Below are positions 1-11,680 of a stretch of 64,000 bases of DNA, in pieces (the stretch's first letter is position 1; every line of letters begins with the position of its first letter). Where the stretch lies: the NCBI GenBank assembly GCA_036245525.1, contig BTPG01000003.1:184836452-184900451 (forward strand), written 5' to 3'. Source of the DNA: Semisulcospira habei. Lineage: Eukaryota; Mollusca; Gastropoda; Semisulcospiridae. The position numbers and the translations under genes are program-made. The notes below the pieces were generated by a model, which saw only the letters and a list, made by a program, of their open reading frames with translations, was not told where the DNA came from and searched no databases.

Positions 1-814
1 CAAGAATCTCCTCGCGGTGAAAGCGAAACTTCTTGAAAATTTTGTCATCTTCAAAAACGTCAAAAGGGTTCGTGCGGTCACGGAAGATGCGGTTTCTCCG
101 AAGGAATCGTCTATTCTGGTACGTCCGAATTCTAATCGCCGCCATCTTGGTTCCAGCCGCTAACCCTAGGGTTAGCAGACTTATCAGCACCAAATTGGCC
201 GGATAGTTTGACCCTCGACTTTAGCGCCAGGATAGGCCTAACTCGGACTCGTGCATACGAACTTTTTTACCCTAGAGCTAAATTAGATCGAGGATAGGCT
301 TTATCCTGGGATAAATCCACTAACTTCGACACCAGCAGACGGCCTCAGAAGGAATAGATCCTCATGCGCCCTCCAGGCGCATGCGGGTCAATGCCTCTTG
401 CAGATGTTATGAGCGCGCATGCCCGCACACACACATCGACGCGCTTTCAGAAGAGCATGCAGGTGACCCGTGTACTTAGTATATCATGTAGCTAGGTAAA
501 GTCAACCTGCTTTCACACAAACTATAGCAAGACTGAAATTGTACCGTGAAGTTTTAGTTTTGTCACCATTTCCCCAAGCCTATGAAGCAAAAGTGAAACT
601 AGTATCACGTAAAATATTTTTTTAAAAACTAAAACTTACGTCATAACAAAATAATGACGTTTGACAAATCAATGACGCGTATGCCCTCCGCCCACTGACG
701 CATTGACAGATCTGTGAGACTTTTTCAATAGGAGATGATTCTAAATCATAATCATGTCAAAGACAAAAGGTAGAGACCATTGACAGCGAGGACAGCTCTC
801 ATATAGAAGGGATT
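1..814. other. Non-coding stretch, no gene seen
   Basis: No open reading frame with recognisable similarity, no RNA gene and no clear transposon end was found. The only structured piece is the palindrome at 345-403, listed separately. Confidence 0.6.
345..403. repeat. P1 palindrome, copy 1
   Basis: Imperfect hairpin. The inner stem CATGCGCC / GGCGCATG is perfect over 8 bp around a 5-base loop. The outer arms carry AGAAGGAATAGATCCT on the left and, read in reverse, CAAGAGGCATTGACCC on the right. The core AGATCCTCA plus the AAGAGGCAT edge recurs in five other places in the window, so this is a dispersed family. Confidence 0.6.
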
Positions 815-894
815 TTGTGGTTATTGTTCATCCCATCTTGTTTCATTCTTGTCCTTGCTACAAACTACAGGGGAGGGGGGGGGGGACGCACACA

Positions 895-1043
<149 letters not shown>

Positions 1044-1117
1044 GCGCTCACAGACGCGCTGCATCAAGGGGGCAGACTGAACTGATGTTTTGCGGCTATC
1101 GGCCCATAGATGTCATA

Positions 1118-3140
1118 TTACACAGGTAGTTCTTCATTGCGTAATTTAAGTGCATAGAATATGAACATTGCAACTTTTCTGATAGAATCACAGTCCAGCT
1201 TTGCAAGCAACATGCTTATGTCCTCATTCATAGTGTCATTCAGAAGGCTATCCAAGTACTTATTCCTCAATGCTGTGTATCTATTACAATACAAGAGAAA
1301 GTGTTCTTCATTCTCCACAGTCCCAATACAGAATGGACAGTCCTTCACATGTGTATTTGAATACCTATTATTCACATTCAGTTCTACTGTTCCCAGTCTG
1401 AAACGCAAAAGGCTGTCCTTGAATTGTTTTATCGTTATCTGGGATAAATATCTTTCTGGTTCGAATACCGTTTTGAACTGCTTGTAAGTTGCAAACCTGT
1501 CGCTTGACTGAACCTTTGTTTCCCGTGATTGTACAAATGACTCTTTCAGTTTTTGCCTGTACAAGAACAAAAAAGCCCTTTCATCACTCACATCACCGTT
1601 TTGCCATACTTGTGTAGGGTGCTTTCAGTTTGGTTCGCCCAAAAACAACCCGCTACGCCGGTACAGTTCAACTGCATCTTGTACACCTGCTTAGGAAGTC
1701 TTGTATCAGACATTTTAAGCAGTTTCATCCAATACTTTGTAGCTCTTATTATGCTATTAATGTGCAGTGGATGCCTACCCGTTTCACAATAAGCTGACTG
1801 ATTTGGGGTTCTGGCATCCACACTCAATAGTTTCTTGCAGGCGAAAGTGTGCACCTTTTCTATTGTTTCGAACTGCTTCAGCCCCCATACTTCAGACGAG
1901 TAAAGGAGCATCGGCGCCACCTGGGTATCAAAAAGATTAAGGAAATACATGGGTTAAGGTTTCCCAGCTTCCACATAGTCCTCAATAACTGAGAAACTTT
2001 CGCCTTCGCCTTTACAGCATAGTCAGAGAGGGACACAGTAAACGATAGTTTTGTGGTCAGTGTGAAGCCAAGGTATTTATAACTGTTAACCACTTCCATG
2101 TCGCTTGCATCAATATACCATTTGTCTTTCGCTGGCAACCGCCCGCCTTTTTTAAAAACCATTACCTTGTTTTTTTAGAGACTAACATCTAACCCAAATT
2201 TAGCAGAAGAGCGCTTGAGGTTAGTTATCTGGTTCTGCAGCCCCACAGCGCTTGTGGACAATAAAGCTACATCGTCCGCAAAAAGTTATGAAAAAGGTTC
2301 GCTCAGACCAGGCAATAGTTGTACTCCGTGTCGACCATTTTCATTTACGTAATTTGCAACTTCATTAATTAACAAAAGAAAACTACAGGGCTTGCTAAAC
2401 AACCCTGCGTGACCCCGGCGGGGCGGTCGAAAAAAATCCGAGTATTGGAAGCCCGCCCTTACACACGCCTGAACAGATGCATACATGGCTTTCAGCATCT
2501 AAACCATTTTTGTAGAGACCTGTACATGGGTAAGAACATACCACAACATTTCCCTGTCTACAGAGTCAAAAGCACGCTTGTAATCGATGAAAGCCACATA
2601 TAGTTTCTTATTTCGAGCAAGTGATCTTTGTATAATAGATATCAAAGTGAATATATGATCAAAAGTTGAGTATCCCTGCCGAAACCCAGCTTGCTCTTTG
2701 TTTATTTTGTTTCTTTTTCTGCACACTTGCAGAGTCTATTGTTTAGAATGGAAATAAAAGCTTTACTAATCACACTGAGCAGAGACACCCCTCTATAGTT
2801 GGCTGGGTTATTTGTATCGCCCTTCTTAAAGATCGGAACAATCACGGGCCGACTCCTCAACAGGAAAGTGCCGGTTATCGAGCAGGTGATTAAAGTATTT
2901 CGTCAAAAATGGCACAATAATATCACCTGCATGTTTCAGGTACTCTGATAACACTTGATTAATGCCTGCCGCTTTCCCAGATTTCAGTTTGCACACAGCG
3001 TTTCTGACCTCTTGCTCTGTTATTGGACCGTCCAACTCGGGCACGTGCCTACATGTTCCCGAGTCCACCGGCCCAACAACAGAACAAGTTTGTAGCGGGA
3101 ATTCCCGATCGTCCCTGTCCGGTAACTGACCACTGAGCAC
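1118..3140 (-). pseudogene. LINE-D reverse transcriptase remnant
   Basis: Pieces in order from 3140 down: LKSGKAAG (RT motif 0/1), QAGFRQGYSTFDHIF, AFIDYKRAFDSVDREMLW (first catalytic Asp region), FADD near 2262-2285, YKYLGFTL, and a C-terminal section ending in CPFCIGTVENEEHFLLYC (C-x2-C-x8-H-x4-C) before the stop at 1118. The order matches RT palm, thumb and C-terminal domain of a LINE ORF2. Several frameshifts make it non-functional. Confidence 0.8.
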
Positions 3141-3401
3141 AGTGCGAAAATGTGTCTCCCAAGTCTCTATTTTATCTCGGGCTGTTCTCGTTCCTTTTTT
3201 TTCTCACGTTTCGCACGTGTTTCCAGAATACCGCACTGTTGTTTGCATTGTCCAGGAGCCGTCTGCACTTGGATTGGTTGTGGTGTCTTTTCTTAGTCAC
3301 CAGCATGGCCTTATACGCACGTCTCTTGTCACAGTATTCCTGTCTATCCGCACCACAACGTGACCTACTGGACACCCGCTTCTCTTTTCAGGTCACGACA
3401 G

Positions 3402-4466
3402 TCATTGTCGAACCACACTGAACCTGCACAGCGAGAGAGACCGCCCACACAAACCTTTTTTTTTTTTCTTCATACAATCTGCACAATAGTAGAGATACTC
3501 CTTGAAATGTTTAATGGTTTTGTCTGCAGACAGATCAATGGTATGATGAGCCTCATCAAGCATCCTCTGACCCTCGTTAGAATTCACTCTGTCCGTGTAT
3601 TCCTGTCGCAACTCCTCATTCCAGATATAATTAAAAACAAACTGCTTCTCAACAGGCTCATCGGATGCTTGACAATGGCATAACATCTGCAGTACCAAAG
3701 GCATGTGGGGCGATTCCACTCGATGAACAATTTCTACTGTACAGTGTGGCACAATATCATCGCTACACAGAAAGTAGTCCACCACACTGTTACCATGAGG
3801 AGAAACATAAGTAAATTTACCTGAGCTGGTATCACTGTCCCCATTTAACACCTACAGTGATGTAGAGGAACACATTTCTATTAATAGTCGTTCGAAATGG
3901 TTAATTAATTACATCATCAGAGTTTCTAAAATTATCATCCATCTGGTCAATCACTATCAAACCATCAATATTGCCATCGTCCGTTTTGTTTTGCCATAGC
4001 CCAGTACGTGCATATTTTAAGTCACCACAGACTATAATGTGACAGTTATTTCCTTCTCCTGCATTTCGAGAATCAACTGTTCGAGCAACGGGATGTTATT
4101 ATTTACAGTTTTCTCTTTGTAGTAAGGTGATGACGATGGAGGTACATATGAACACACTAAAATCATATCTTGCATTAACCCCACTATAGTTACTGTTATT
4201 TTCACCACTATGGTATTGTCAAGACTAGTATCTATCTTGGTCACTTAACGTGCTATACTTTTATTCACAAGAAAAACCACTCCACCGGATCCCCTACCTA
4301 GTTTCGACAGTTTGTTGACTGGGGCGTGGAAAACAATAAAGTCATAAAAGGAGATGGAGAAATCAAACGACAAACTGGTGAATGTTTCTATCAGACAAGA
4401 AAAGTCAAAAGAAGCAATAAAGTTGACGAAATCTGACTCACTTAACTTTCGCACAAGACCGTCCAC
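3402..4466 (-). pseudogene. LINE-D endonuclease region remnant
   Basis: Fragments at 4245-4466, 4032-4244 and 3402-3851 encode parts of an APE-type endonuclease. Visible pieces are FYDFIVFHAPVNKLSKLGRGSGGV (core: GRGSGGV), a YVPPSSSPY-like strand and SPHGNSVVDYFLCS near the end, which is the position of the conserved SxVDY element in CR1/Jockey-type LINEs. Frames change at about 4245 and 3860. A lysine-rich linker follows at 3172-3375. Confidence 0.6.
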
Positions 4467-4699
4467 ATTCCTGGCGGATTTCTGACGGACAGTATCGACA
4501 GGGCCGAAGCCACACCGCTAGCCGCTCCCCGTGGGACTCCCCTGACCATGATCTCGACCCCGACCACGCCTCGATGTTCCAGATCGACTCTCGTAGGGTG
4601 CTCCCTGGAACATGTCGGTACGACGGGGTTGACACCTGTCACGCGGCTGGTCACAACTGCCGCCTGGACCCCCTGCTGCGCTAGCCGGCTGGCCGTGTG

Positions 4700-5523
4700 T
4701 AGTGGACGCGTCATAGGTCGCGTCACGTGTCTGGCGTGAGGAATCACGAACAGCTGACAGGGAATCCTTCGGTGTTTCCCTGTGTTTACGGGAGTTCCTC
4801 ACAAGAGAGCGTAAAGGAGGTGGTAGGCGGAGACCCGTATCTTCAGTATCGCTCTCGCCGTTGCTGCAGTCAACACCCGACGCCTGCTGCTGCTGCAGAT
4901 GCTGGAGGTCGTCACGGACGCTGGCACGTACAGGCGCCGGGGGGGGGGGGGACCCGTACCTTGGGGGTCGACTGCGGGGGTGCGTCGATCTTCCGCGTGC
5001 ATGCGGCCATTCTTGTAGTAGGCGAACTTTCCTGTCTTTATCGCCTGCTCAATCGCTGCCCTCTGTGGCCTGGTCAGATCCGCTGCCATTTTGATGCCGC
5101 CGTCCTTGAGGCTGGCCTTGACGCGCTTGTCCCGACATCTTGTCCCCCCAGCGGCTGAAGCGCACGATAAGAGCCCGGGGGTGGGGGTGCTTGGCGTTCT
5201 CTTTACGGGGACCCACCCTGTGGGCCCTCTCCACGTCGTCGGTAGACCATGTCCTCTGCATGTCGCAGTGCTCGTTAAGTACATCCATTATTTTCTGAGC
5301 ACAAGCGGTGTAGTCTTCACTTGCAGACTCACGTACTACCGATGAACTTTAAGTTGTTTCTGCGGGAAAATGTCTCTAGCTTGTCAATTTTATTCTCCAG
5401 TCCATCGATGCGCTTGTTTATTGCCGATTCTGATTCTGCTAACTTTCCAATATCATCTGTGTGTCTCGCTAGCTTATCTCTCATATCTTTTATGTCACCG
5501 TGTAACTGAGATTTTCTCCTCAA
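4700..5523 (-). pseudogene. LINE-D ORF1-like remnant
   Basis: The minus-strand segment 5329-5523 encodes a heptad-like coiled coil containing LENKIDKLETFSRRNNLKF, which resembles L1-type ORF1 proteins just before their RNA-recognition fold. The segments from 5284 to 4799 continue with VERAHRVG, LIVRFSRWGDKM and KIAYYKNG-like text (here GKFAYYKNGRMH), which fits the same ORF1 family (nucleic-acid chaperone role). At least two frame changes break it. The product would bind LINE RNA. No functional protein is expected. Confidence 0.6.
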
Positions 5524-5525
5524 TA

Positions 5526-5851
5526 CGTCCCCCCCCCCCCCCCACCCGGGTCTGCCCTGGGGGACTTGGGTGGGGTTAACTACTTTTTAGTTCCCAGGGT
5601 CACCCTAGTCAGCCCCACAGGGTGGGTTTTCCCCTCTATTCTGGGGCATGTGTTTCTGTCTACCCTTGGTCCATTTACTTGTATTTTCCTTTTTTAAACT
5701 CTCCTTATTGTCTGCGCTGCCTGTAGCTCTTGATATTGGATTTGTTGCTAAATGGTCTTAGCTTTATTTAGGCCCCATGTCGTAGGTTTATTTAACGGCT
5801 GGCGACATACATTCAATATTCCTTTTTTTTTTTTTTCACAAGCAGTGCAGG
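5526..5851 (+). mobile_element. S element copy 1, truncated
   Basis: C-rich head, then the text shared by all S elements, read in the head-to-tail sense on the plus strand: TTCCCAGGGTCACCCT, the GGGGCATGTG block, CTTTATTTAGGCCCCATG, then a T run and CACAAGCAGTGCAGG. It stops at about 5851, before the CAAT tail, where LINE-A sequence begins. No TSD is visible. Confidence 0.8.
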
Positions 5852-6640
5852 GAACGCACCTGAACCATTCCACCTGTTTGGTTTAAGTGAAACACGTTTA
5901 AATCCTGACATGAGTGACCATGCCATCGGTATTCCCAACTTTAGTACTGTTCGGCGAGACCTTTGTATGCGTGGTCGGAATGGTATTGCCGTTTACATAC
6001 ATAACTCTATCCAAACTCTCGTTCGTCGACGTGAAGATTTAGAAACCCGGCCCTGGCCTAGAATGTATCTGGCTTGAGCTCAAAGGCTTTAAAACCAGAC
6101 GAGTCTTTATAGGGTTTTATTATCGTAATCCGTCTGCCTCGTATGAATGGTATGACGACTTCCTGCACCCCACTGAACCTGTTGATTTGTCTAATAACGA
6201 TGTCTTATTGCTTGGCGACTTCAATATTGATATGCATAAATCTCATGCAGCGTGGGATTGTGTTACGACACAGCTTGGTCTAAAGCAACTAGTTTCTTTC
6301 CCTATTTGAATTATTCCCACATCAGCAACACTCATAGATCACATTTACTCTAACCGTCTCCAAAATCTATCTAACATTAGTGTTGCTGACCTCAGTATCA
6401 GTGACCACTATCCCACTGTATGTTCATGATTATCAAAACTACCAGCGCAGCCTAAGCACGGACACACCACCATCTCTTATCGCTCCTTTAAACACTTCAA
6501 TGAGTCGGCCTTTCTAGCTGATCTTAACCAAACACAATTCAACATTGTTCACAATAAAAAATAAAAAAAAGACAATCCTGACAATGCTTTGGATGTCTGG
6601 TATAATCTTTTCACCAGTGTTCTTTAAAGTTACATTGCCC
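5852..6640 (+). mobile_element. LINE-A copy 1, endonuclease fragment
   Basis: The plus-strand translation in one main frame gives FHLFGLSETRLNPDMSD, GIPNFSTVRRD, GIAVYIHNSIQ, FYYRNPSASYEWYDDF, LLLGDFNID, LIDHIYSN and LSISDHYP, then a short DNPDNALDVWYNLF section. These are the APE endonuclease motifs, including GDFN and the final SDH. Several stop codons and a shift near 6555 make it a pseudogene. The same family recurs at 36.5, 47.6, 55.4 and 58.5 kb. Confidence 0.85.
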
Positions 6641-7845
6641 AGGATCAACCATCTCAACATAGTCCGAAAACTGTCAGCAACCGATTCTGCTGACAGTATG
6701 TGTATAGGTCCTTTGTGTACTATCTAAGAGCGTTATGATGTGAACACAATGCCAAATGTCGAAATTCATCGTTTGGAGGCTGTGCTATTTGTGTGCCCGA
6801 ACCGCGGATTGTCGTCTGCATCGGCCACGTTTTGAATTAAATATGTGCACATTTACGGGCTACGTCACAAGACAGAACCCGGATGTATTATCACAACAGT
6901 CCGGGTCAGGATGTCATCGGTAAGTTCTTTTTGTTTCGTTTTGGTATTATCCAGCATTAGAATTGATACTTACCTAATGCAGGTTGTACCTCTAATGAGT
7001 ACACTTATAAAAGATATGTGTGTTGGTTGTAAAGCAGTTTTGTTGCGTGTATGGAGAACAGTGATGTTTGGACTGCTGACAGATGATTTTGAGTACGCTT
7101 ATCAAAAGTAATTTTGGTTTATCAAAAGTAATTTTGGTTCACGACCGCCTCATGTCGACGTTTTGCAGACAGAAGTAGTTTTTTTCTCAAGTATTCCTAA
7201 CTGTAACCCTAAACTTGGTAAAGAGATACCTGATGGTAAGACCTTCCTATGCATATTTATTTGGATGACCCCCTCAGAAAAGTTACTTTTTGTCACTCTC
7301 CTGTCATGTCGCGATTTGGAAACGCAGCTTAATATGTATTAGTTTTTGATTATCCAAGGAAAACCCCTTTACTGACAATGTGTTCATTTTTCGAAGACAT
7401 TTCATCATATGAACAGGTCTTTTTTGTGACAAGTTCCTAAATACTGGCATACATCAGTCATTCAAAATATGTACTCCACAGCTGACACTTATGGGGTAGG
7501 AAACAGTGGTACAGATAGATTTTGTGCAGCATCGGTGTGAGACAAGGAGAAAACTTATCACTGCTCCGCTTTGCATGATTCAAAATGATATACAGGGTTC
7601 ATTCTGAAAATGGTCATTGGCCTCAGAGTATAAAACCCATGGGTCCTTTCTGAAGAGGGGATGTGCGGAAATATAGAAACGTGGGGATGTACATTTATGT
7701 CATTAAACCCTCAGCTTAAAATGTTGTGCAAATGTGGACTTGCTCAATGAAAAACGCAATACTGCTCAAGAGTGAGTTGACCATGCAGTTCTTGCATTAC
7801 CCTCCAGCTGTCACAGCAGATTTAAGTGGTTGGGTGATAACTGAT
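6641..7845. other. Non-coding stretch, no gene seen
   Basis: AT-rich DNA without a convincing reading frame. Near 7100-7137 a 19-base unit containing ATCAAAAGTAATTTTGGTT is present twice in tandem. Nothing else was recognised. Confidence 0.55.
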
Positions 7846-8236
7846 TGATTGATTGATTGTACATTGCTTAACGTCCCGACAGCAACAAGGCTTTCTCAGG
7901 ACGTGCCTGCACTGCTTGTGAAAAAAAAAATAAACAGAACATTGAATGTATGTCGCCAGCCGGTCAAATACATTAAATAAACCTAACACATGGGGCCTAA
8001 ATAAAGCTAAGACCATTTAGCAACACACATCCAATATCAAGAGCTACAGGCAGTGCAGACAGTAGGGAGAGTTTTAAAAAGGCAAATACAGGTGAATGGA
8101 CCAAGGGTAGACAGAAACACATGCCCCAGAATAGAGAGAAAAACTCACCCTGTGGGGCTGACCAGGGTGACCCTGGGAACTAAAAAGTACCTAACCCCAC
8201 CCAAGTCCCCCAGGGCAGACCCGGGTGGGGGGGGGG
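7846..8236 (-). mobile_element. S element copy 2, complete with TSD
   Basis: A complete copy. The minus-strand sense runs from the C-rich head at the right to a (CAAT)n tail at the left, seen on the plus strand as TGATTGATTGATTGATTG. It is flanked by the direct repeat GTGATAACTGAT at 7834-7845 and 8237-8248, a 12-base target-site duplication, which fixes both ends at about 391 bp. No protein and no tRNA-type A/B boxes were seen, so it is best called SINE-like. Confidence 0.85.
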
Positions 8237-8248
8237 GTGATAACTGAT

Positions 8249-9190
8249 CATAGGCATATGATATGTACTGTACTTTGTGTTTGTTTTGTTTTTTTTCTTC
8301 CACTGTCAATCATTGACTTTCAGCTGTGTGGCTTTACTTACCGTATCAGAATTGCTAACCACATGGTTCATTTCACAAGTTTTACAGATGTACTGTACAT
8401 GACACACGCCAGCAAACAGAATGACCTGACTATGATCCGTGTCCATACAAGTCTCCGTAGGCATGCACACAACTAAAAATGACATCAGCTCCACTTTTCT
8501 CCCAAATAGCTTGTATAAAGTCAGCACTTTGTCAATGTAAATGTGAATAATGTTACATGTAGTTGAAATATGTTCTGCAGTAAAGCTGTATTTTGAGGGG
8601 GAGCTGGGTGGTTCGGTGGTAGTGTGTTTTTGTTTCCTTATAATTTGTAACCAAAAACTGCTGGGAAACTGAGATTCAGCTAGAGAGATAGGTACATCCA
8701 CTACCAATCTGTTCACAAACATCTTTCAACCAGAGATGTTCATCGACCTGGAACATGTAGCATTTCTTGCAGCAGGTATATTAAAACAAATTCACATCAA
8801 TTAATGTTTGTAGATGATGCCAGTAAAAAATTAAAAAAAAAAAAAACTGTCTGTGACAACACTCTTTGGTGTGCTTTTTCATCAGTGAAGCTGTGAAGGA
8901 TTGAATGAATGTAAACATGTAATGTAAACATGCTCACACAATGCCTGGCTGAAAAAAATGAATGAACAAATGTACCGAGGTAACCAGTGTGCATTTTTAT
9001 CCACGACTGAATCCGGTTGGTTGGTTTATGGTGTAACATTCACATTCCCACAGTGATGATAATCGCATATTTAAAAAATAAAAATAAAAAAATACCACGC
9101 GTTAATTTTTTTTTTTTGCTTTGGGTTTAAAGTGTGTTTGTTTCATTTAGCGAAGTAGAAATGTATGGGTTTCAAATGTGAGCAGGAAAA
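8249..9190. other. Non-coding stretch, no gene seen
   Basis: AT-rich sequence with short A and T runs. Reading frames of 80-140 codons occur on both strands but show no domain, codon pattern or splice context that I could recognise. Confidence 0.5.
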
Positions 9191-9194
9191 AAAT

Positions 9195-9270
9195 GTCGCC
9201 ATCTACGGGACTCGAACCCTGGTCACCTGCGTGGCAAAAAAAGTACCTTACCACTGCACTAACTAAATTA
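9195..9270 (-). tRNA. tRNA-Gly-like pseudogene or SINE head
   Basis: On the minus strand this reads with an A box TAGTGCAGTGG, an anticodon-arm stretch TTTGCCACGCAGG resembling tRNA-Gly(GCC), and a B box GGGTTCGAGTCCCG. The 5' flank does not pair with the 3' end ATGGCGA, so no acceptor stem forms and a T run replaces part of the anticodon stem. It is therefore a decayed tRNA-derived sequence, either a lone pseudogene or the head of a SINE. Confidence 0.55.
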
Positions 9271-10635
9271 CTAAGAACTAGCACGTGCATTTAATTACTT
9301 ATAGATAAACGTTTTCATCCCGTATCTGCCGTTGTTGTTTGTTCCAGTTTACTGTCACAAATAGTGATCGAGGACTAGCAGTTTGGGCGTAGTTTGCAAC
9401 AGTTTGGGCGTAGGTTTTCCCTTGTAGGTTTAAAATAGTCGTTTTCCCTTCTTTCTCATGCGTGCTTGTGACCGGCTACGGCGGAGATATGATCTGCCGG
9501 AAGTCAGACATCGCTTGTATCCCTTATTGAATACGCACTCGAAAACGACCCAAAGTGCCAAATTTTGTGCGGGACCCCATATTTTCTTCATAATCAATGT
9601 GATAGTTATAACATAAAGTACGACTTTATCGAATAAAAAGGGCCTGAGCAATTGCCCAACATTGCAAACACTTGTAATGTTATTGATAACATCCGGGCAA
9701 TTTGCGAATTTACAACATAAACTTTTCTCGATTGCACTTAGAATTCCAATTATCAGAACACACTTTTTTTTTAAGAGAAAATACTAACATACTTTATGAA
9801 GTGACCGAAATGTTTCCTTATCATTTTAACACACTATTCGATAAATTTTTATTGTGTTCTGAAATCAGCTATTTTGCGTGTTTTCGCTCAAGGGGTAGGT
9901 CACGCAAAAGGCTCAAACTTACAAATATGCCCGGGACCATGGGTCTTTCAGGGTGGCAATAGCCTCCAGACTCAATAAGGCTCTCAAAAACCCCTATAAG
10001 CGGCAGTTTTCAATTAAAAAATGTAGGTATAGTATACAACCTTAAATGTCTCGTTTACATTTGTGTGCTTTTCTCTCTCTCTTAACAAACTTATTTCGTA
10101 CCACGGATTGAGACCATAATGATGACAGTACAACAGTTTGGTGTGAAACTATGACGCAGCACAGAACACCGAGCTTCAACTATGACGTCATCCTTCCTTC
10201 CTTCATTCGATCAGAAGGCAACAGTCTCACGTTGTATGAACGCAAGCGAGAGTTCTGGGGCAAAGCAGGAAGAAACACTAACTGACGCTCCTTTTAAAGT
10301 TGAAAACTAAAGTTGAATAACATTTAGACCTTTGATGAAGATTATCAACGATAATTAAGAACGATAATAACAGTTCAGTAAAAGTTCTCCATTACGCTTT
10401 AGGAACCATGGTGGTGGTATTGACCGGTATGAAACTGGAGTGTAATGTTCAAATTTAACCTTCCGTTTATGAAGACACTCAATGATAGTCCCGAACAAGG
10501 ATGAAGTCAATTTTTATGGTCACGTACACTGGGATTACGGTATATTATTAGGACCTTTCCTCATACTTTCCGTGTTGGGTGGTTTTATAGAAGGGTTATT
10601 GAACTGCTTTTTTGGACTATCATTGAGTGTATTTA
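9271..10635. other. Non-coding stretch, no gene seen
   Basis: No gene or transposon was recognised. Two copies of the phrase CAGTTTGGGCGTAG occur close together near 9380-9415. Otherwise it is plain AT-rich DNA. Confidence 0.5.
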
Positions 10636-10734
10636 TTAACTCATTCAGTCCGAGATGGATCGACCATGATAATTCAAGGGCAGTGCCAGATTAGCTTGGC
10701 ACCTGCAGTAATGCGTCAGGGCTGAATAGGTTAA
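10636..10734. mobile_element. P3 foldback/MITE copy with TTAA ends
   Basis: A 99-bp unit bounded by TTAA on both sides. The left end reads TTAACTCATTCAGTCC and the right end, reversed, TTAACCTATTCAGCCC. Inside is one arm of the P3 palindrome (ATGATAATTCAAGGGCAG, then GCCAGATTAGCTTGGC), which also occurs at 35741-35835. TTAA ends are typical of piggyBac- and Kolobok-type non-autonomous elements. The family assignment is inferred. Confidence 0.5.
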
Positions 10735-11370
10735 AAGGAAGGTCAACAGGTTGCAATCTTTAAGTGCACGTCTGTTTATTTTTCTTCTTTTTTTTTTTTT
10801 GGTCTCTGTTTTCTTTTAGCTTTTTTGTGTCTCAGAACAGTCCGCTCACTTTTGCTTTGGTACGGCGTGACTGTGTTCCGTGTGTTGGAATGTTCCACTC
10901 ACAGTGACCGAGAGGGTGGGTTATAAACCATGAAGATTATGTGTCTGCATTGAATTACGTATGAGTTACGCGTATGCGTATTCCACTAAAAAAGACTGAA
11001 ATAGCCTAGCAACTGCCTGGTTCACTCTGCTCGTTACCTCTGGAGCGGGTTTATTTTTAATAACGAAAAAAAAATCGCTTCATGATGAACTCGTAGTAGC
11101 AGAAGACAGCGCGATATCTATTACTAGAAACGTAGGCCCTAAGTCAGTGCACTTTTGAAAGGTGAAGGCCGGAAGGTCACTACGCAGTCCACGAGACCTC
11201 AAGTTTTGTCACTACTTCCTCTTTTCTTCCTTACGCTCATGTGACGTCACGTGTGAATCGAGACAAAGACTAATGAGCACAAACATTCAGTCCAGTCTAT
11301 TTCAGTCCAGAGTATAAGTATGACGTAGCACTGACAGCTTGCGCACACACGCACTCGCGCGAGGGCGCAC
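10735..11370. other. Region downstream of the GMC gene, no gene seen
   Basis: This stretch would hold the 3' untranslated region and terminator of the minus-strand GMC gene. No reading frame of interest and no transposon were recognised apart from short homopolymer runs. Confidence 0.45.
11050..11055 (-). terminator. Candidate polyadenylation signal of the GMC gene
   Basis: AATAAA on the minus strand about 490 bases past the stop codon of the GMC gene. The hexamer is common by chance and the CA repeat lies between, so this is only a candidate. Confidence 0.2.
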
Positions 11371-11376
11371 GCGCGC

Positions 11377-11467
<91 letters not shown>
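11371..11467. repeat. (CA)n microsatellite
   Basis: About 97 bases of pure CA preceded by a CG-rich variant section. It lies just past the last exon of the GMC gene and is probably inside its 3' untranslated region. Confidence 0.95.
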
Positions 11468-11470
<3 letters not shown>

Positions 11471-11544
11471 CAATCCTTAGTCGTGATGCCTCTAGTTCAG
11501 CACTCTCAGCGATAACGATTGTCGGAGTGTATAGCTGCCAGCGA

Positions 11545-11680
11545 TCACACAGTCTTGACGCCCCTGATCATGTCGGCGGCCTTCTCGGCCATCATGATTG
11601 TCGGAGCGTTGGTGTTACCAGAGACAATAGTTGGCATGACAGAGGCGTCCACCACACGTAGGCCCTGGATTCCCTTCACT
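11545..11680 (-). CDS. GMC gene exon 11 (residues 549-592 and stop)
   Basis: Codes [38 protein letters not shown] and ends VKTV before TGA at 11545-11547. Asn572 is the second catalytic position. It is separated from exon 10 by an 8.1-kb intron. Confidence 0.93.

Larger units (their letters stand above)
1060..5523 (-). mobile_element. LINE-D, decayed APE-type non-LTR retrotransposon
   Basis: A nearly full-length but frameshifted LINE read on the minus strand from 5523 down to about 1060. In order it has an ORF1-like coiled coil and RNA-binding region, an apurinic endonuclease (APE) domain, a linker, a reverse transcriptase (RT) and a C-terminal cysteine/histidine motif. The reading frame is split into about ten pieces by stops and indels, so the copy is dead. 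The 5' side is truncated against an S element at 5526. The 3' untranslated region runs into the CA repeat. The LINE clade is not assigned. Confidence 0.85.

Noticed and set aside
4727..5345. Plus-strand frames of 76-143 codons
   Set aside because: They are antisense to the LINE-D ORF1 remnant and interrupted by a G run.
9195..9270. Functional tRNA-Gly gene
   Set aside because: A and B boxes are present, but no acceptor stem forms and the anticodon stem is replaced by a T run.
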